Part shown: piece by piece, positions 10,674 to 23,961 of the stretch
How positions within the stretch are numbered: the stretch's first letter is position 1
How the letters are laid out: each line of letters starts with the position of its first letter
Assembly: GCA_016859345.1 (NCBI GenBank)
Contig: CM029119.1
Coordinates: 6,811,912-6,875,911, forward strand
Length of the DNA stretch: 64,000 bases
Origin: Istiophorus platypterus
Taxonomy: Eukaryota; Chordata; Actinopteri; Istiophoriformes; Istiophoridae
Direction: 5' to 3'
Made by a program: the position numbers and the translations under genes
Notes under the pieces: generated by a model
What the model was told of the DNA's origin: nothing
Seen by the model: only the letters and a program-made list of their open reading frames with translations
The model's database searches: none

Positions 10674-13600
10674 ATGGCGGAGGCATTTACCCAGTTTTTT
10701 CTGACTGGGATGCTGCTGTTTGGGCTGCTGCTTCACACAGTGTCCCAACATGGAGCCAGGGTTGATAATTCCAGTGAGAGGCCCAATTTCATCATCATAC
10801 TGGCAGACGATATAGGCTGGGGTGACCTGGATGCTAACCAGCCTGAAAAGAAGGCAAACAACACACCTTACCTCAACCTGATGGCCGAACAGGGACTTAA
10901 GTAGAGAATTTATTAATTCATATCAGCCTGATTTTTTTATTTAGCCCTAAATTTCATGTCCATATTATTGGTTTCTTATTTAAATCCTATTAACTGAACT
11001 CAATGATACCTCCTCTCTTTAAAGTGAAAGCATTAGGGTAATAAAAATTATGTTTTGAATTTGAGGAAGAGTGGGTTTGTTCTTTTGCCCAGATTGACAG
11101 ACTTCCATTCCCCAGCCTCAACCTGCTCCCCATCCCGTGCTGCCATCCTCACTGGCCGCTATGGCCTAAGAAACGGGGTGACGCATAACTTTGCAGTTGG
11201 ATCTGTGGCAGGTCTGCCTCTCTCTGAAGTTACATTGCCCCAGCTACTTCAGAAGGCAGGTTATTACACCGCCATGATTGGGAAATGGCATCTGGGCCAC
11301 AACGGACCATATGGTCCAACTAACAGAGGTAAGTGGGAGCTTGGCATTTACATCCCAGATGAGTTAGGACCCAGATGAACATTACAGCCTCAGATCAGTC
11401 AGGAATTACTCAAAAGAAATTTGTGAAATTTGGTTCAACGTTGCATAAGTAAATCTATTTGTTGATGTCTAATGTTGATCCGCTGCTTCTGTCACCTCTT
11501 TGGTGTCCTTTGGTAAACTTACAACACAAACGAGCAAACTTTTGTAAACAAAGTTGAGATTAATCAACTTACAGTCCATCGGCATCGCCGCAGGGAACAG
11601 AATAAACAGGGTCAGTAATGACCTCCATGCAGCTGTGTCTTGTGAGATGACACGCTCGCATTTAACTGACTCAACGCTATCACTTAACGGCACGGTCACC
11701 ATGGTGGCTTCACTGCAGCGGTGACTTTGAGACGCTTGTGCAAAGAATGATAGGTACACCGTCCCTTCCGAGTGAAGCCCATCTCATTTGGTGCTGTTTT
11801 CAAAAGCACAGATTCAGAGTGTGATATTCAAGTTCACCAGCAGTAACACAGAGTGATATCCCTGGTACCTGTCACTGTTATATTCAAATATGGATGGTGG
11901 TGAAAATTGATTACCATAAGCTTTTATATCCTAATAATTTGTAACTTTTGATTCAGTTTTAATGTAAAAAAACACCTGATATGTAATAAATATATATAAA
12001 TTGTACCTCAATAGGGATGAGTGAGCATGACGTCAAGGCTTACATGGTCACTGGGCAGATCTTTAACATTACACAATACAGGATTAAACACTGGTGCATC
12101 GTGTTTGGGTGACAAGATAGAAATATTTGCAGCATTTTCCTTGTCTCCTGGACAGGTTTTGACTACTTCTTAGGTATTCCATACAGTAATGACATGGGCT
12201 GTACTGACATACCAGGATATAACCTGCCCCAATGTCTCCCCTGTGACGCATCTGGACCTCAAGTGTTCAGGTGTGGCTCTGCACTCCTACTTTAGTAGAT
12301 ACAGCACTCCCTCGCTGTAATGGACTTTGTTCTACTTAGAAATGTTGTGTTAAACATTCAGATGTATATTTGTTTCCACATGTACAAGGTGCCAAAGAAA
12401 CTGTTGACATTTCTGAAATAATGAAGACTGAATCCATGTCATTTTTATCAGGGGAATTGCTAAACTTGGCAGGTTTGTATATTTGATAGAAATCCAACAA
12501 GTAATGGTTGGAAATACTATATATGGATGAAACTGAAAATAGTATTAGAATTTGACATTTGCATTCACTAATATGAAGGGAAACTAAAGGATATTTGTGC
12601 TGCTAATTTTTTTCCCTTTCCAAGATCATGCAATATTGAAAAGTAATTGTAAAACATTATAGTTTTTCCAAGGAAAATCTAGGATTATTTCACATAGAGC
12701 CATAACCAGCTTTCAACTTATCAAATACAGAAAAGAATGCCACCACAGCTATAAACTAATTATCAACTGCTTCCTTTCTGATTAGACCACACACTAATCC
12801 CTACTCATCCCTTGCCATTTCCAAAACCTTTAATCACTTGCCAACCTTATTTTCACAAAGACAACCACACACACATTTATAATGTTATTCTGCTCCATTG
12901 GTCCATGTTCTAGGTTGAAGAGGAGTGTATATGAAAGCTGTTATTCCAAAGTGGGCCTTCCTTTGGTTGAAAACAGCAGTATTGTGGAGCAGCCACTTGA
13001 CCTGTGGACATTAACAGAACAATATAAATCTGCTGCAAAAAGGATTATACACAATGCAAGGTAAAATATAGCAAAGCAAAGTATAAATTCATATTAGGCT
13101 GTTGTTATATGTGTGTGTATATATATATAAATATATATGAATATAATTTGTATATATGTATGTATGTATATGTGTGCATATATGTGTGTGTGTGTGTATT
13201 ATATATAAGTATATGTATATATGTATATGCATTTGTGTATATGTGTGTGTGTTTGAGTCAAAGAAGCATTCGTCAGTATAAACTATCTGACGCTGTGTCA
13301 CTTTATTAATTGTCCTCTCAGGGATCGAGGACAACCCTATCTTCTGTACATAGCATTAGCCCACATGCATGTTCCCCTGGCCCCGCCGCTCCTTCCAGAG
13401 GCCCCTGTGTACAGTGCCAGTCTGCAAGAGATGGATGGGCTGGTTGGGGCAATAAAGAGTGCTTCTGATGACACAGACAAAAACAATACTTTCATCTGGT
13501 TCACCGGTGAGTCCATTGGAGGAATTATGTCGTTTCCTTCACGCTACCGGTGAAATTGATCTGCCAGATGAGTTGTCTTATGTGTGTGTGTTGTGTTCAG

Positions 13601-16221
13601 GTGACAATGGTCCCTGGGAACAAAAGTGCCAGTATGCCGGAAGTGTGGGACCTTTCATGGGAAAGTGGCAGACCAGCAGAGGTAAAAAAAAAAAAGAAAA
13701 AAGAAAGAGGTGGAATTGGTAGTTAAAATGGCACGGTCATAAGATTATCAACACTGAACGGCAGAAAACCAGAATACCAGGTTTTTCTGGATGCTTGAAG
13801 AACAAAGATAATCATCTAGCACCAGATTTGATTAGCAAAGACAGAAAGAAGAGACTCTCATTTAGCAAGCACAGTTGGTTATGATTCTAAATCGCCTAAT
13901 GTGGGAAGGAGTAGAGTATTTAAAAGTACAAGATATGGTCAAAGGGCTGGTTAGTAAATATTTTCAAGATATCCAGATATGGTTCACAGCTGCAGAGTTT
14001 ACTACAGCCTGGAAAGAGTTGGAGTTGGGCATTATGGCAGGGTTTCGAGTTTCACTCATTAGTTTTTACCATGGTAATAGAGATTATCAGAGCATCAAGT
14101 GTGTTATGGGGGAGAGAGGCTCCGGGGAGGGCAGTACTTACCGACTATAAGGCCGTAGTAGATAGATGACATGACAACTATCACTACCACACCATCCTGT
14201 ACCAAAAGCTGCCGCATAAGTTGAACGCTAACTAAAATGGGTAAGGATGAAGCACAACAGAGTCTACTTGGAGAAAAGCAACAGCAGCTGGCAGGAGGAA
14301 ACCAGTTGTAGAGGTCATTCAGAGGCAAGAAAAATCCTCTCTCAAGGGCAATACACCTGGAGAATCAACCGAGTAATGAAGCGTCTAGCAGCAGCTCTCA
14401 GGTAACCACTTAGAGGTGAGCTTGTCAGGGCTTGTGAGGGTGAACAAACTACTAGGGAAGGACTGGCAAATGAAAGTTTAGGAAAAATGCTAATAGTCCC
14501 TCGGGAGATGGTACCCACTAATGTAAGACCAGATCATGCCTTTGGGTTGAAACATGGCATTATGTATACTGAGAGGACCATTGGAGGATGTGGTAGAGAT
14601 GACCTACAAGAAGAGAAAGCTCACATATACAGCACTGGCAGTAGAGTCAGAGGACCGTGGTTATCTCTATGTGGTGGTTTGCTGAACCGTGTACAGATAA
14701 CTTTCATGCATTCTTTATGAGAGGATATGTGTTGTGTTCAATAGCATAGTAGTGGCTGGAGCTACTGTACATCATATTGCTGTCAATCCTCATATTCCTA
14801 AACAGATCTTTTGCCTGTGTGTTAGGTGGAAGTTCAGCTAAGAGGACCACCTGGGAAGGAGGTCACAGGGTGCCAACAGTGGCCTATTGGCCCGGGAGGA
14901 TCCCTGCAAACACCACCAACTCCGCCCTGCTCAGGTACCCCCATTTTAGCAGTACGCAGAGACTCAAATACTTGGATAGATACTACCTTTCCTTATAGAT
15001 ACATAGGATCTATGCAGTAGTCATTGCCAAATGGATGTGATGGGCCCACCTCTGCTTACTGAGGCGTACTGTTAGTTAATGAGGCAGGAAGATGTTTTTG
15101 AAGAAAACAAAGAGGTTTATTATAAATACCAGATGATTAACAGAGAAAAAAATTGAAAAAAGAATAACAAACCAAAATAAAATTGAACACTTTACATAAA
15201 ACTGTCCTCTCTTCACTGTGTGCCCTCTTGCAGCGGTATGGACATCTTCCCAACTCTGCTGTCTCTGGCAGGGGTAACGCTTCCCTCAGACAGACGTTAT
15301 GACGGCATTGATGCGACAAATATCCTCCTGCACGGTGAACAGACTGGTCATGAGGTACTACATAATTTTTGTTGTCTATCTTACTTTGGTTAATATGAAT
15401 GGTTTTTCTTTTGTTGTCAGCAGGGGTGTGCATTAAGGTCTTGTTGCAGACTCTTCTTTTTTTTTCAGTTTCTTTTTCACCCTAATAGTGGTGCTGCTGG
15501 GAAGTTTGGTGACCTGCAGACAGTTCGAACAGGGAAACACAAAGCTTTCTATATCACAGGTAGGGGTCAAGTAGAGGTCATCTGTGCCCACAGGGCCAAA
15601 CCAGTCCCACTACATTACAGCCAGACATACATCAGATGTAATGTTAACACTGTAAATAGAACCGTCTGACAAAACTAAATGCTCCAACAGTGATGACATG
15701 TTTACGCTTTCTTATAGTGAAACATGAAGTATGAATGAAAGATTAGATTCTTGAAAGTACAGTAAGTCATTAGTGGTATAATATAGTTCATATTATAGTT
15801 GATCACAAAAAGAAAGATTAAAATTCAAGATAAATGGCCAAAAAGTAACACAAACATATATCCCTGTCCCTTTGCAGGTGCAGCTGAGTCATGTGATGGT
15901 GCATCAGGAAGGCAGCAGCTCCATGATACGCCATTGATATTTGACCTTGAGGATGACGAGGCTGAGGAAACACCCTTGGAGGTCGGGACACCCGAATACC
16001 AGGCAGCAGCAGAGAAGATCGCTCGCATGAGGGAGGAGATATTATGGGACATCGCAACTGACAAGTCTGTGTCCGCAGCAGACTACAGCACAGACGAATC
16101 AGCAGTGCCCTGCTGTGACCCGAGACAGGCCGTTTGTCGCTGCTACCCCCTGGGCCAAAGACAGAAACTCGCACACACAAACACTCACAGAGAAGGACAA
16201 AAAAGAAGCACACAGATGTAA
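10674..16221 (+). CDS. arsg: Arylsulfatase G (lysosomal sulfatase)
   Basis: Ten coding exons on the plus strand: 10674-10900, 11093-11328, 12156-12270, 12914-13060, 13322-13506, 13601-13681, 14826-14934, 15234-15354, 15469-15559 and 15878-16221. All junctions are GT-AG and in phase, giving 551 residues (human 525). ARSG is a lysosomal sulfatase that acts on 3-O-sulfated glucosamine in heparan sulfate. A signal peptide covers roughly residues 1-25. [10 protein letters not shown] (residues 42-51) supplies metal ligands. Cys87 in TCSPSR is the residue converted to formylglycine. GKWHLGH and FTGDNGPW carry further active-site residues. ACTs from the family end: a Cys-rich tail ([13 protein letters not shown]) matches the human C-terminus, but the protein then continues for a further 26 residues of basic, hydrophilic sequence. 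It is transcribed toward wipi1, tail to tail. Confidence 0.95.
11573..11702 (-). other. Antisense open frame with Kozak ATG and donor inside arsg intron 2
   Basis: On the minus strand an ATG in a perfect Kozak context (GCCACCATGG) opens 43 codons ending at a consensus GTAAGT donor. The translated part contains a hydrophobic stretch ([14 protein letters not shown]) preceded by a polar segment. The frame is also open upstream of the ATG to about 11770. I recognise no family. It could be a first exon of a nested gene, a relic or chance. Confidence 0.25.
13109..13255. repeat. TA/TG-rich low-complexity tract
   Basis: This imperfect TATG/TGTG tract sits in the arsg intron before the exon at 13322. 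Open frames across it are repeat-encoded and meaningless. Confidence 0.8.
14142..14231 (-). other. Splice-flanked antisense open segment inside arsg intron 6
   Basis: On the minus strand this 90-nt block starts after a pyrimidine-rich TTTTAG acceptor and ends at a perfect GTAAGT donor. It is open across its length and encodes a hydrophobic helix-like segment ([16 protein letters not shown]). It resembles an internal exon encoding a membrane helix. I recognise no family, and no partner exon can be joined with confidence. Confidence 0.22.
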
Positions 16222-17849
16222 GACAAACAGATGTGGAGGCAAATATCTCCTCTGGATGTGCTCAGCTGTTTGTTTGTAGAATGTGTTTTTCGGGGAAGTT
16301 TAACGTCCGGGTGCAGCTGGAGATGTGCAAACAAACAGAGAGAGCATAGAGAAGCAGGAGGGTGAACTTTGGCCAGTCAATAGTCAGATGGTGGAGAAGA
16401 AGTCAGGGGGACGTGGTTCTCTGTGAGATCAATAATTTAAGGGAAATAAGGTCTCACAAATGATACAGTTAAGACATGCTACAGTTTATGGATCTATTTG
16501 TTCCAATGTAATTAAACATGAGAAAGCCACAATGTGTTGAACAACTGAGTTTTCAAGGTACTAATACAAAGCTTGGTTTTTAGCTGGTTGGAAATTTGAT
16601 GAGATTTAATACAAGATTTAAACACTCATAACAAAAACTATGTTGCTGTTTTTCTTATTTTTTTTTTTATTGTATTTTTTTAATCAGACCTAGACAGAGC
16701 AGAGGTTTAATCACTTCTCAGCTTTAATGAGTCTCTGTGGTAAATGTCCAATCCTGAACAGCTCAATGCAGCGTAAGGGTGTCCTAACAGTGCCACCTTT
16801 TGGCAAATCGAATGGCATCAGCATGTAACTGATTACAACAGTACTATATATAAATGTTATATATACATTATACACACAGTAAAAATCCTCAATATATATT
16901 TACGCATGGTAAGTGTATGTGTTGATGTGTAATACTTAAAACATTTTGCCAAAGAATATTTGGCAGATCAAAGTAAAAATGACTAGGACTTACATGTTAA
17001 CATATTCAGCATCATGTTGTAAATACAAAGGTCGTCAGGATATAACTGAAATTCATGGACCTGTCATTTTGTCAGGTACAGCTCATCATCAAGCTTTTCA
17101 CATTTAGCTGCTGACTGCACCTCCTCTTCCACATAAATTATCAGGTTACATTTGTGACTCTGCAGGTTTTTAGTCTCATCTATCGCTACCATAATTAGTA
17201 TCGCAGTCATATAATACTGCATGTATCAAGACTTAAATAGTGTGTCATGTGTATCACGCTTACAACATCTTTTCGTTCTTGAGTGAACTACTGCTCCTCT
17301 CTGTTTCGAGGTGTGAGTCATTTAATGCCCATTGATAAACACCCAATATCCCGAGGCCTGATCGACAAACATGCCCTCATGAGAGATATTCAGATTCTAA
17401 TTACAAAGATTTTTAAAGTGACAGAAAACAAGACATGTACTTAAAAGATTAAACTACTTTTATCAGATTATTGCAGACAACATTCGGCTTGTAAGAAGCC
17501 GCTAAAATGACCTCTCAAGTGACTTCTTAGTATCTCTCTTAAGAGCATTTTTGTGAATCTGGTGCTTAGTTACTCTACAACAGCTGCCAGCCAGGCCCAT
17601 GCCCCTTGGTACCATGATAATATTGTGCAACACTATAGTCACTGAGATGTCAGAGTATAATTAAAAAAAAAGGATTAACACTATTTTTGTGGTGTAACAT
17701 GGGAGTTAACAGTGGGACTCTTGAGACAGCATCTGGATCTGTCTATGCAAACAGCTTAAAATGTTCTGAATGTGTTGGATATTTTTTCTAATGATGAGTG
17801 CACCGTCCACTCGTTTTTTTTTTTGGTGTGCTTTTCTTTTTTAAATTAT
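16222..17849. other. Convergent arsg / wipi1 spacer
   Basis: This is the arsg 3' UTR followed by AT-rich intergenic sequence between two genes transcribed toward each other. I see no gene, and no convincing AATAAA for arsg just after its stop. Confidence 0.5.
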
Positions 17850-17855
17850 TTTATT
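17850..17855 (-). terminator. Candidate poly(A) signal of wipi1
   Basis: AATAAA is read on the minus strand about 220 bases beyond the wipi1 stop codon, followed by T-rich plus-strand sequence. Confidence 0.5.
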
Positions 17856-18074
17856 AAAAAAGTGAGAGGGATGCAGAATACAGAAACACGAGGGAAGTTG
17901 CACTCTGGCATGTTTTGACCCTAGGCCAGCAGGGGTACACGTGGGAGGGTGAGGGTGCCACGATGTTTCAACATGTCAGGAATATTTTCGTCCATCATCC
18001 CTGCTTGAAACAAGTGAGTCTGATTGTTACGCAGGGATGGGGGAGTTTGAGGTGGGGTTTGAGGTGGGGTTTGG

Positions 18075-19377
18075 TCAGTTACTCTGGTTGCCGACTGGTG
18101 GAAACTCATTCTCGTCATCCAGACAGACGGGGCCCTCAGCGAATTCGTGCTCGGGGATGACTTCACCCTTCTGGGCTCCAACGTCTTCAGAGTAGCCTGG
18201 GAAGACAAGTGAGGAGAAAAAGGTTTTTCTACCCTCTTGCTACTGATAAAACCTGTATGTCCACTTTAAATTCCTCTAGCATCAGCTGCTTTGTGTTTTT
18301 TTAAACAAATTTTTCTTTTATGTAAAGGCATCAGCTCAGACTGGATTTACAAGACCTTAGCAACCTCAATTTGCTAGGTGTTTTAAATTCATTCTCCTAC
18401 TTTCATGATTTAAACAAATCTACTCTTCACATTTTATAGTAATCTTTATATGTTATTGATAATCCTAATGTACTATTGATGCAAATTTACATCCCATCTG
18501 CCAGGTAAGAATCATTTTAAATTTATAATTAAACCAAAATAACAACAGTGGAAACAATAGCTAAAACATCATGCCTGTAGCATAGCTAGAAAAATGTAAC
18601 ATAGAGAAGGCGTAAGGAGAAGCTGTTTAGCATTCAGTTCAGGATGCTAGTGTTGCTTCTCGGAAAAACTTTATGATTAGGAACAGCTTACCCATGAGAG
18701 TTGTGGAGGAGGGTGGGGTTGAAGGGAGTGCCACAGTGGCAGCGTATGACTGGCTGGCTGGTTGGGGAGAGACATCCTCTGGCCTCTCCTCTTCCTTCTC
18801 TTCCACCTGATCCTCACTGGAGTCAAACAGCCTGCAGGAACAGGTTAGACTGAGATATGAAACATCACAACACCCAACTCACTGTGATAAAACAAACAAA
18901 AGTCAAGGTTAAACTGGGAAACTGGAAACTGGAAATGAGAATCCGTGATTTCCTCTGACACAATGGACAAAAGTTGAGAAAAGTGTCCCACTGTCATTGG
19001 ACCTAATGGATTTGCATAATTTGTCCTAATTAAATTTTGTTATTTGCTGTTTTCAAAAAAATAGTCAATCTGAATAAGAACAGTGTGAATCAGTACCTTT
19101 CCAGTAAATGACTTGCATTTTACATACCTGGAGTATAACAGAATCATTGTACCCTTTAAGCAGATTTTTATTTATAATGCAGCCGATGCTGATTAAGTCA
19201 CACACACCTGTGTTTTTGAACAAGGACACATTCGCCTCCATCCTGTGGATCCACATTATAGATGTAGAGATACCCATCTGAGGATGCCACCAGCAGGCGA
19301 GGGAGCTTCTGAATCCTGTCAAACAAAACACACATAGGATATGAATCAAACTACACATAAACAAACTGTTTAGCAAA

Positions 19378-19411
<34 letters not shown>

Positions 19412-22400
19412 GTAGCCAGGGCGCAGATGTTCTTTAGGCCGAACATGTTGAGTCGTACAGTTGCGAAGGCTCTGTCCTGATGCATCATGTCAGACACCTG
19501 GGTAGGCAAGTAGGTGCTGGCTGCTGTGAACATTTTACCCACATACGCTGACCATGTAGGTGACTCCTCCTCATGACTGGAAAGAAACAAGAACGGTAAG
19601 AGGTGTGGCATTTTAATATCATAAATTATTACTGGAGGTTTTATCTGTCCAGTTAAATTTTACATAGTTAGCCACATGGTTGAATTTTAGTAGAAAACTA
19701 CTGAATTGCATAAAATCAGAAATACAGCTGAGGTTGCTGGTCATTCAGTGAATTGTCCCTTGATGAACCACGAAAGGTTCAGGAAAGGACAATGGAGACT
19801 TCTAATGCAGAGACATCAGCTCTCATTTTGAGTTGCTTTTGAAAAAAGTTTATGCAAAACAAATGTAATGCTCATCTTCAAAGGGAAAAACATTTTACAA
19901 GAAATTAAAAAAAATCCACGTGGAAACACCAAGATGAAAGTACCAGCAAACCCACATAATAACACCACAGTAGTTCATCATCAATAACAGCGCATTGGAG
20001 TTGGTTAGTCAATAAATTCATTATTTGATTTACAGAAAACAATTTGCTGACCTTATTCGTGACGAAGAGACAAACAGTGGGAGTGTTTACCTGGGGCTGT
20101 GCTGCTCCAGTTTAAAGATATGGACTGTCTCAGTGTTGCTGGAGGCGCACAGGAACTGGGCATCCGCACTAAAGGACAATGAACTGATACTAACATATCT
20201 GAAACACACACCCATACACACAAGAGACAAAAATGAACAACAGGTAAGATTAAGTAAACGTCTTTTGTTCGAAAACGTAAAGTATGACTTTTGTCCATGT
20301 TTTAGATTAAATCTGACTAGGACAGTGAATGCTAAAAAAAAAAAAACAACCTCTCCAGCGTGTCTAAGCCTAATGTTTCCACTATTTCACTGCTTACGTT
20401 GCTGCCTTAATCACTGATAATCAGTTACTGACACTAGTAGCTGCATGCTGCATCCACAACCATCTATCATTGGCTACTGAGCAGAAAGAGTTAAGTGTCT
20501 TTCTCACCTAAACAGTAACTGTTGAGGAATAGAGGGGCCATTTGAACTGCCAGCCTTCCTGTCACTTTTTTTTTTTTTATCCTTGGGCAAACTGTCCATC
20601 ATGAATCATCTTGTTCATTGTCTATCCACAGTTTGTTTGTTTGTCAATAGTTTCTGATTTAACTATGAACATAAGAGAACTAACCTCTTCATCCCTCGTC
20701 GGAATTCAAATAGTCTCTGTCCTTCAGGAATGCTAAAGACCCTGATAACAGTACCCTGTGAAACAGAAAATGGTTAAACTGTGGAGTAGTAAAACAAAAA
20801 AGAGATAAAAGAGAATGAAGTCCTCACCTTCTCTGAAGCGCTGGCCAGTTTGGTGCCAGAGGCATTGAAGGTGAGGGCTGCCAAGGGACTGTCATGGGCT
20901 TGAATCAGTGTCACAGTACTCTACCGAGGAAAACAAGTGACATCAATACTGGGCTGTTTTTCCCTATGGGCTTTTCAAGAGACATGACAACAGCTGTAAT
21001 TTCTTCATTGTTTCTGTGCTAGAGTTGAATGCAGCCTCACCAGGTTGTTGGCATCATAGATTGTGATCTCTCCAATGGTGGCACTGCCAGGGTACGCCAG
21101 ATAGGAGTTACTGTGGTTGACGGAGAGAGCGCAGAGACCTACGAGGGAGCACGGAAGATAACTTAGACTGCTTTCTGACTTATTCTCTTCCTTCTTTCTC
21201 CCTTTCATTTTTTCCTTCCAAACTCCTGTTAGACTAATCTTGGACATTGCTTCATAATAGAGCTAGAAACTGTATTTATTATCTATCTAGGGCCATTATT
21301 TATTTATCTTATAGACTGATATTTCTGCATGTTTAGTGATTTTTCCTGATACAGCCTTACTTAGTCTGGTATGACCATTAGCTTCTGGTGGCTAATACTG
21401 GCTAACTAACTCTAGATAGATCTTGATCCACAACTGACGTGACTATGTCAGCTGACTTTCTGACTCTTCTCTGCTTGTGCTAATGTTACACTGTCTTAGC
21501 ATTTACCATGATCCTGTATATGTCACCTGTGGCTATACTGGTCTGTATTAAGCAACAACTTTCATAATGCTGCTTTACAGTGACACAATTAACAAGATTT
21601 TGGTCAGTCTATAGGAATGAATGGACAAATTATTTATATAATCTATATGCGGACATCTATATAATAGCTTGGGTGTACCTGAGGGGTTGGTGGGTGTGTT
21701 GAGCAGAGTCTTGAGTAGTTTCATGTCTTTGATATTGTGGATGTAGATTGACTCCTCCAGGCACACCACCAGCCGCTGAAGTAACGGTGATACAGTAAGT
21801 AACAATGTTACAGAGATTACCATGACAGCACAAACCAGAAGGATTACAGGTATGGAGAGGTCTATATCCTGTTTTTTACCTGTCTGTTGAGCCTGACGGA
21901 TAGGATGTTGTTGGAGTAGCTGTAGTTACAAATCTCCGTACCCTTCTTGAAGTGGTAGACATTCATTCGCCGTGGCATGGTCAGACTGACCACCACAACC
22001 AGACTGCTGGAGAACAGCCGCTCTACTAAGTACACGTCCGGACACTCAACTGGGAGGCGAACAAGAGGAAGACCTTGGATTCTGCTGGGTGCTTCTACTC
22101 ACAAAAGCTATGAGAACTTAAATGTAAGCTCGTATCACCTAAGTAAAGTGCATTCTATTTAATTCCAATGTGATTTGCTTCAATTTAACAGCTCTACTGC
22201 TCTTATACACTGTACATTTTACTAACTACCACCCACTTTAATAACTTATGAAGAGAAAATGCAAGACAAACCTACTGAGCTCAAACTTCTTCAAACTGAC
22301 TCAATACTTTCATTGCAGCTGATTGGAAAACTGAGCATTCCTGTGTGTTTACCCCCTGTATGCAGCAGAGCAAACATGTTGTGGCCTGTCTGAGCCGTTG

Positions 22401-23961
22401 TATGACCAAGGTGAACCTGACCACAGCTCAAATAATACTGTGTAGACTTCTGTAACTCCACTTTTATGTCATCTCAGGGAGGGGATACTGGTGTGTCACA
22501 GTGTACTTACTGAATGCATGATGGGAAGTTTTATAAATACACAGACAAACGTGTATAGTCTGTACTGGTGATATGGGAGATGTCATGTGGCATTATACAC
22601 TTAATGTTACTGAGAAAAGACACTAAAGAGCAGTTTCCCTCCTACCTCCCTCATGGATGCAGTCCAGTTTGTCCACAGCAGTCACTGAGAAGAGCCGGTA
22701 GCCAGTCTTGGTTCCCACTGACAGGGAACTACAATAAAACCGCACACACAAAAAACACAGACCATCTTACCAACCACATCTACCACTGTTGAGGTGAAAA
22801 ATATCAATGTTGACATGTCATATTTGCTTTCACATAGATCAAACACACACACACACACACACACACATACATACACATAATTGGAACATAATTTGTTGTC
22901 AACATTACATACAGTACTACTTATAACTCAAGTGTCATTGTTGTAATAGTTGCATGAGGCCCATCTATTGCTATAACTGTCGGGAGGGAGATACCAGGTC
23001 AGAGCCAAGATTCCTTCCTCTGAGGGGAATCTGAGGAGGTGCTTGGTAGCCATATATGACATGATTTCTTTCAGTATATCTTAACTTGTTTAGATAACAA
23101 AGCTGTAAAAAACCTTCCATTAAATCTGTTAATTGCCTCACCAAACCTTGCCTTATCTTCTCATGGCTGAGGATGAAAAAAAACATGACGACAAAGAGAT
23201 AAGGCCAGGTTGAGTGTTTGGCCACATGCTTAGTTGTACAAGCAGAGCCAGAGGAGATGTTAATGTAAGTAGACACACCTGTAACACAAGTCATTGCTGG
23301 ATTTGACCGTAGTTTACCCTCTAATAATCCCTGAGCGTAGGACAATGGACACTTACAGCACAATTATGATTGGTCAGAATTTATGGGGCTTCAAAAAATG
23401 ACGAGGGAACTTCTGTTTGTAAAGCTTCTCTCAATAAAACAGCTATATCCCGAGAAAATTACGTATTTGATCCCACTGTTGCATATTAAATATTATTTGT
23501 ATGTTAATTATTGACATGCCTCAAGAAGGAGGTAAGCATGAGACATGCGTGAGACACTTGAATGAGTATAGCTGTGTCTTAGTACAAAATAGCCAGAAGT
23601 TGGTTACTAACCTTGTGGTTTAATGTGCAACAAGCCAAGAAGATTAACACAGTGGCCTATTTCACTTTCAAGCCGGTGGGGGCTGATCTGGAAGTGTTAA
23701 TAAGGCGCACACAAGCTTCCAGATTCGTTTTGGACGCACACATACAACTGCCTACCGGTGGGCTTTGTTACAAAGTACCAGAAAATGAACCACAGTATGT
23801 AAACGCTACCGAAAAGAGTTATGCAACAGTCAGGTGCATCAAGGAGATTGAGTTCATGCTGGGCCCGGCCCGCAGGTCGCTTACGTGGTGTCCTGGTTAA
23901 ACGAGGCGCAGATGAAGCCTCGGTGCACTGCGGGGCCGTCCGGGGCGTCCTGGGACTCCAT
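18075..23961 (-). CDS. wipi1: WIPI1, PI3P-binding autophagy beta-propeller
   Basis: Twelve coding exons on the minus strand: 23961-23885, 22728-22646, 22049-21880, 21775-21679, 21138-21041, 20920-20828, 20755-20685, 20198-20091, 19576-19412, 19315-19208, 18831-18692 and 18196-18075. All are in phase and give 443 residues (human 446). WIPI1 (Atg18/PROPPIN family) is a seven-bladed propeller recruited to PI3P on forming autophagosomes. The phosphoinositide-binding FRRG motif is at residues 224-227. The blocks [32 protein letters not shown] and [18 protein letters not shown] are close to human. The C-terminal tail carries an acidic, proline-rich insert and [20 protein letters not shown]. The start ATG at 23961 gives an N-terminus that reaches [16 protein letters not shown] as in the family. 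It is divergent from prkar1a. Confidence 0.95.
19379..19410. repeat. (CT)n microsatellite next to a wipi1 donor
   Basis: A CT dinucleotide run on the plus strand, which is an AG run in the wipi1 transcript. It begins within a few bases of the donor of the exon at 19576-19412. Confidence 0.85.
22843..22866. repeat. (CA)12 microsatellite in wipi1 intron 1
   Basis: A perfect CA run on the plus strand, so TG in the wipi1 transcript. It lies about 115 bases upstream of the wipi1 exon 2 acceptor. Confidence 0.85.

Noticed and set aside
22717..22728. wipi1 exon 2 starting at 22717 (acceptor CTGTCAG)
   Set aside because: That acceptor leaves exon 1 and exon 2 out of phase. The acceptor ending at 22729 restores phase and gives [16 protein letters not shown].
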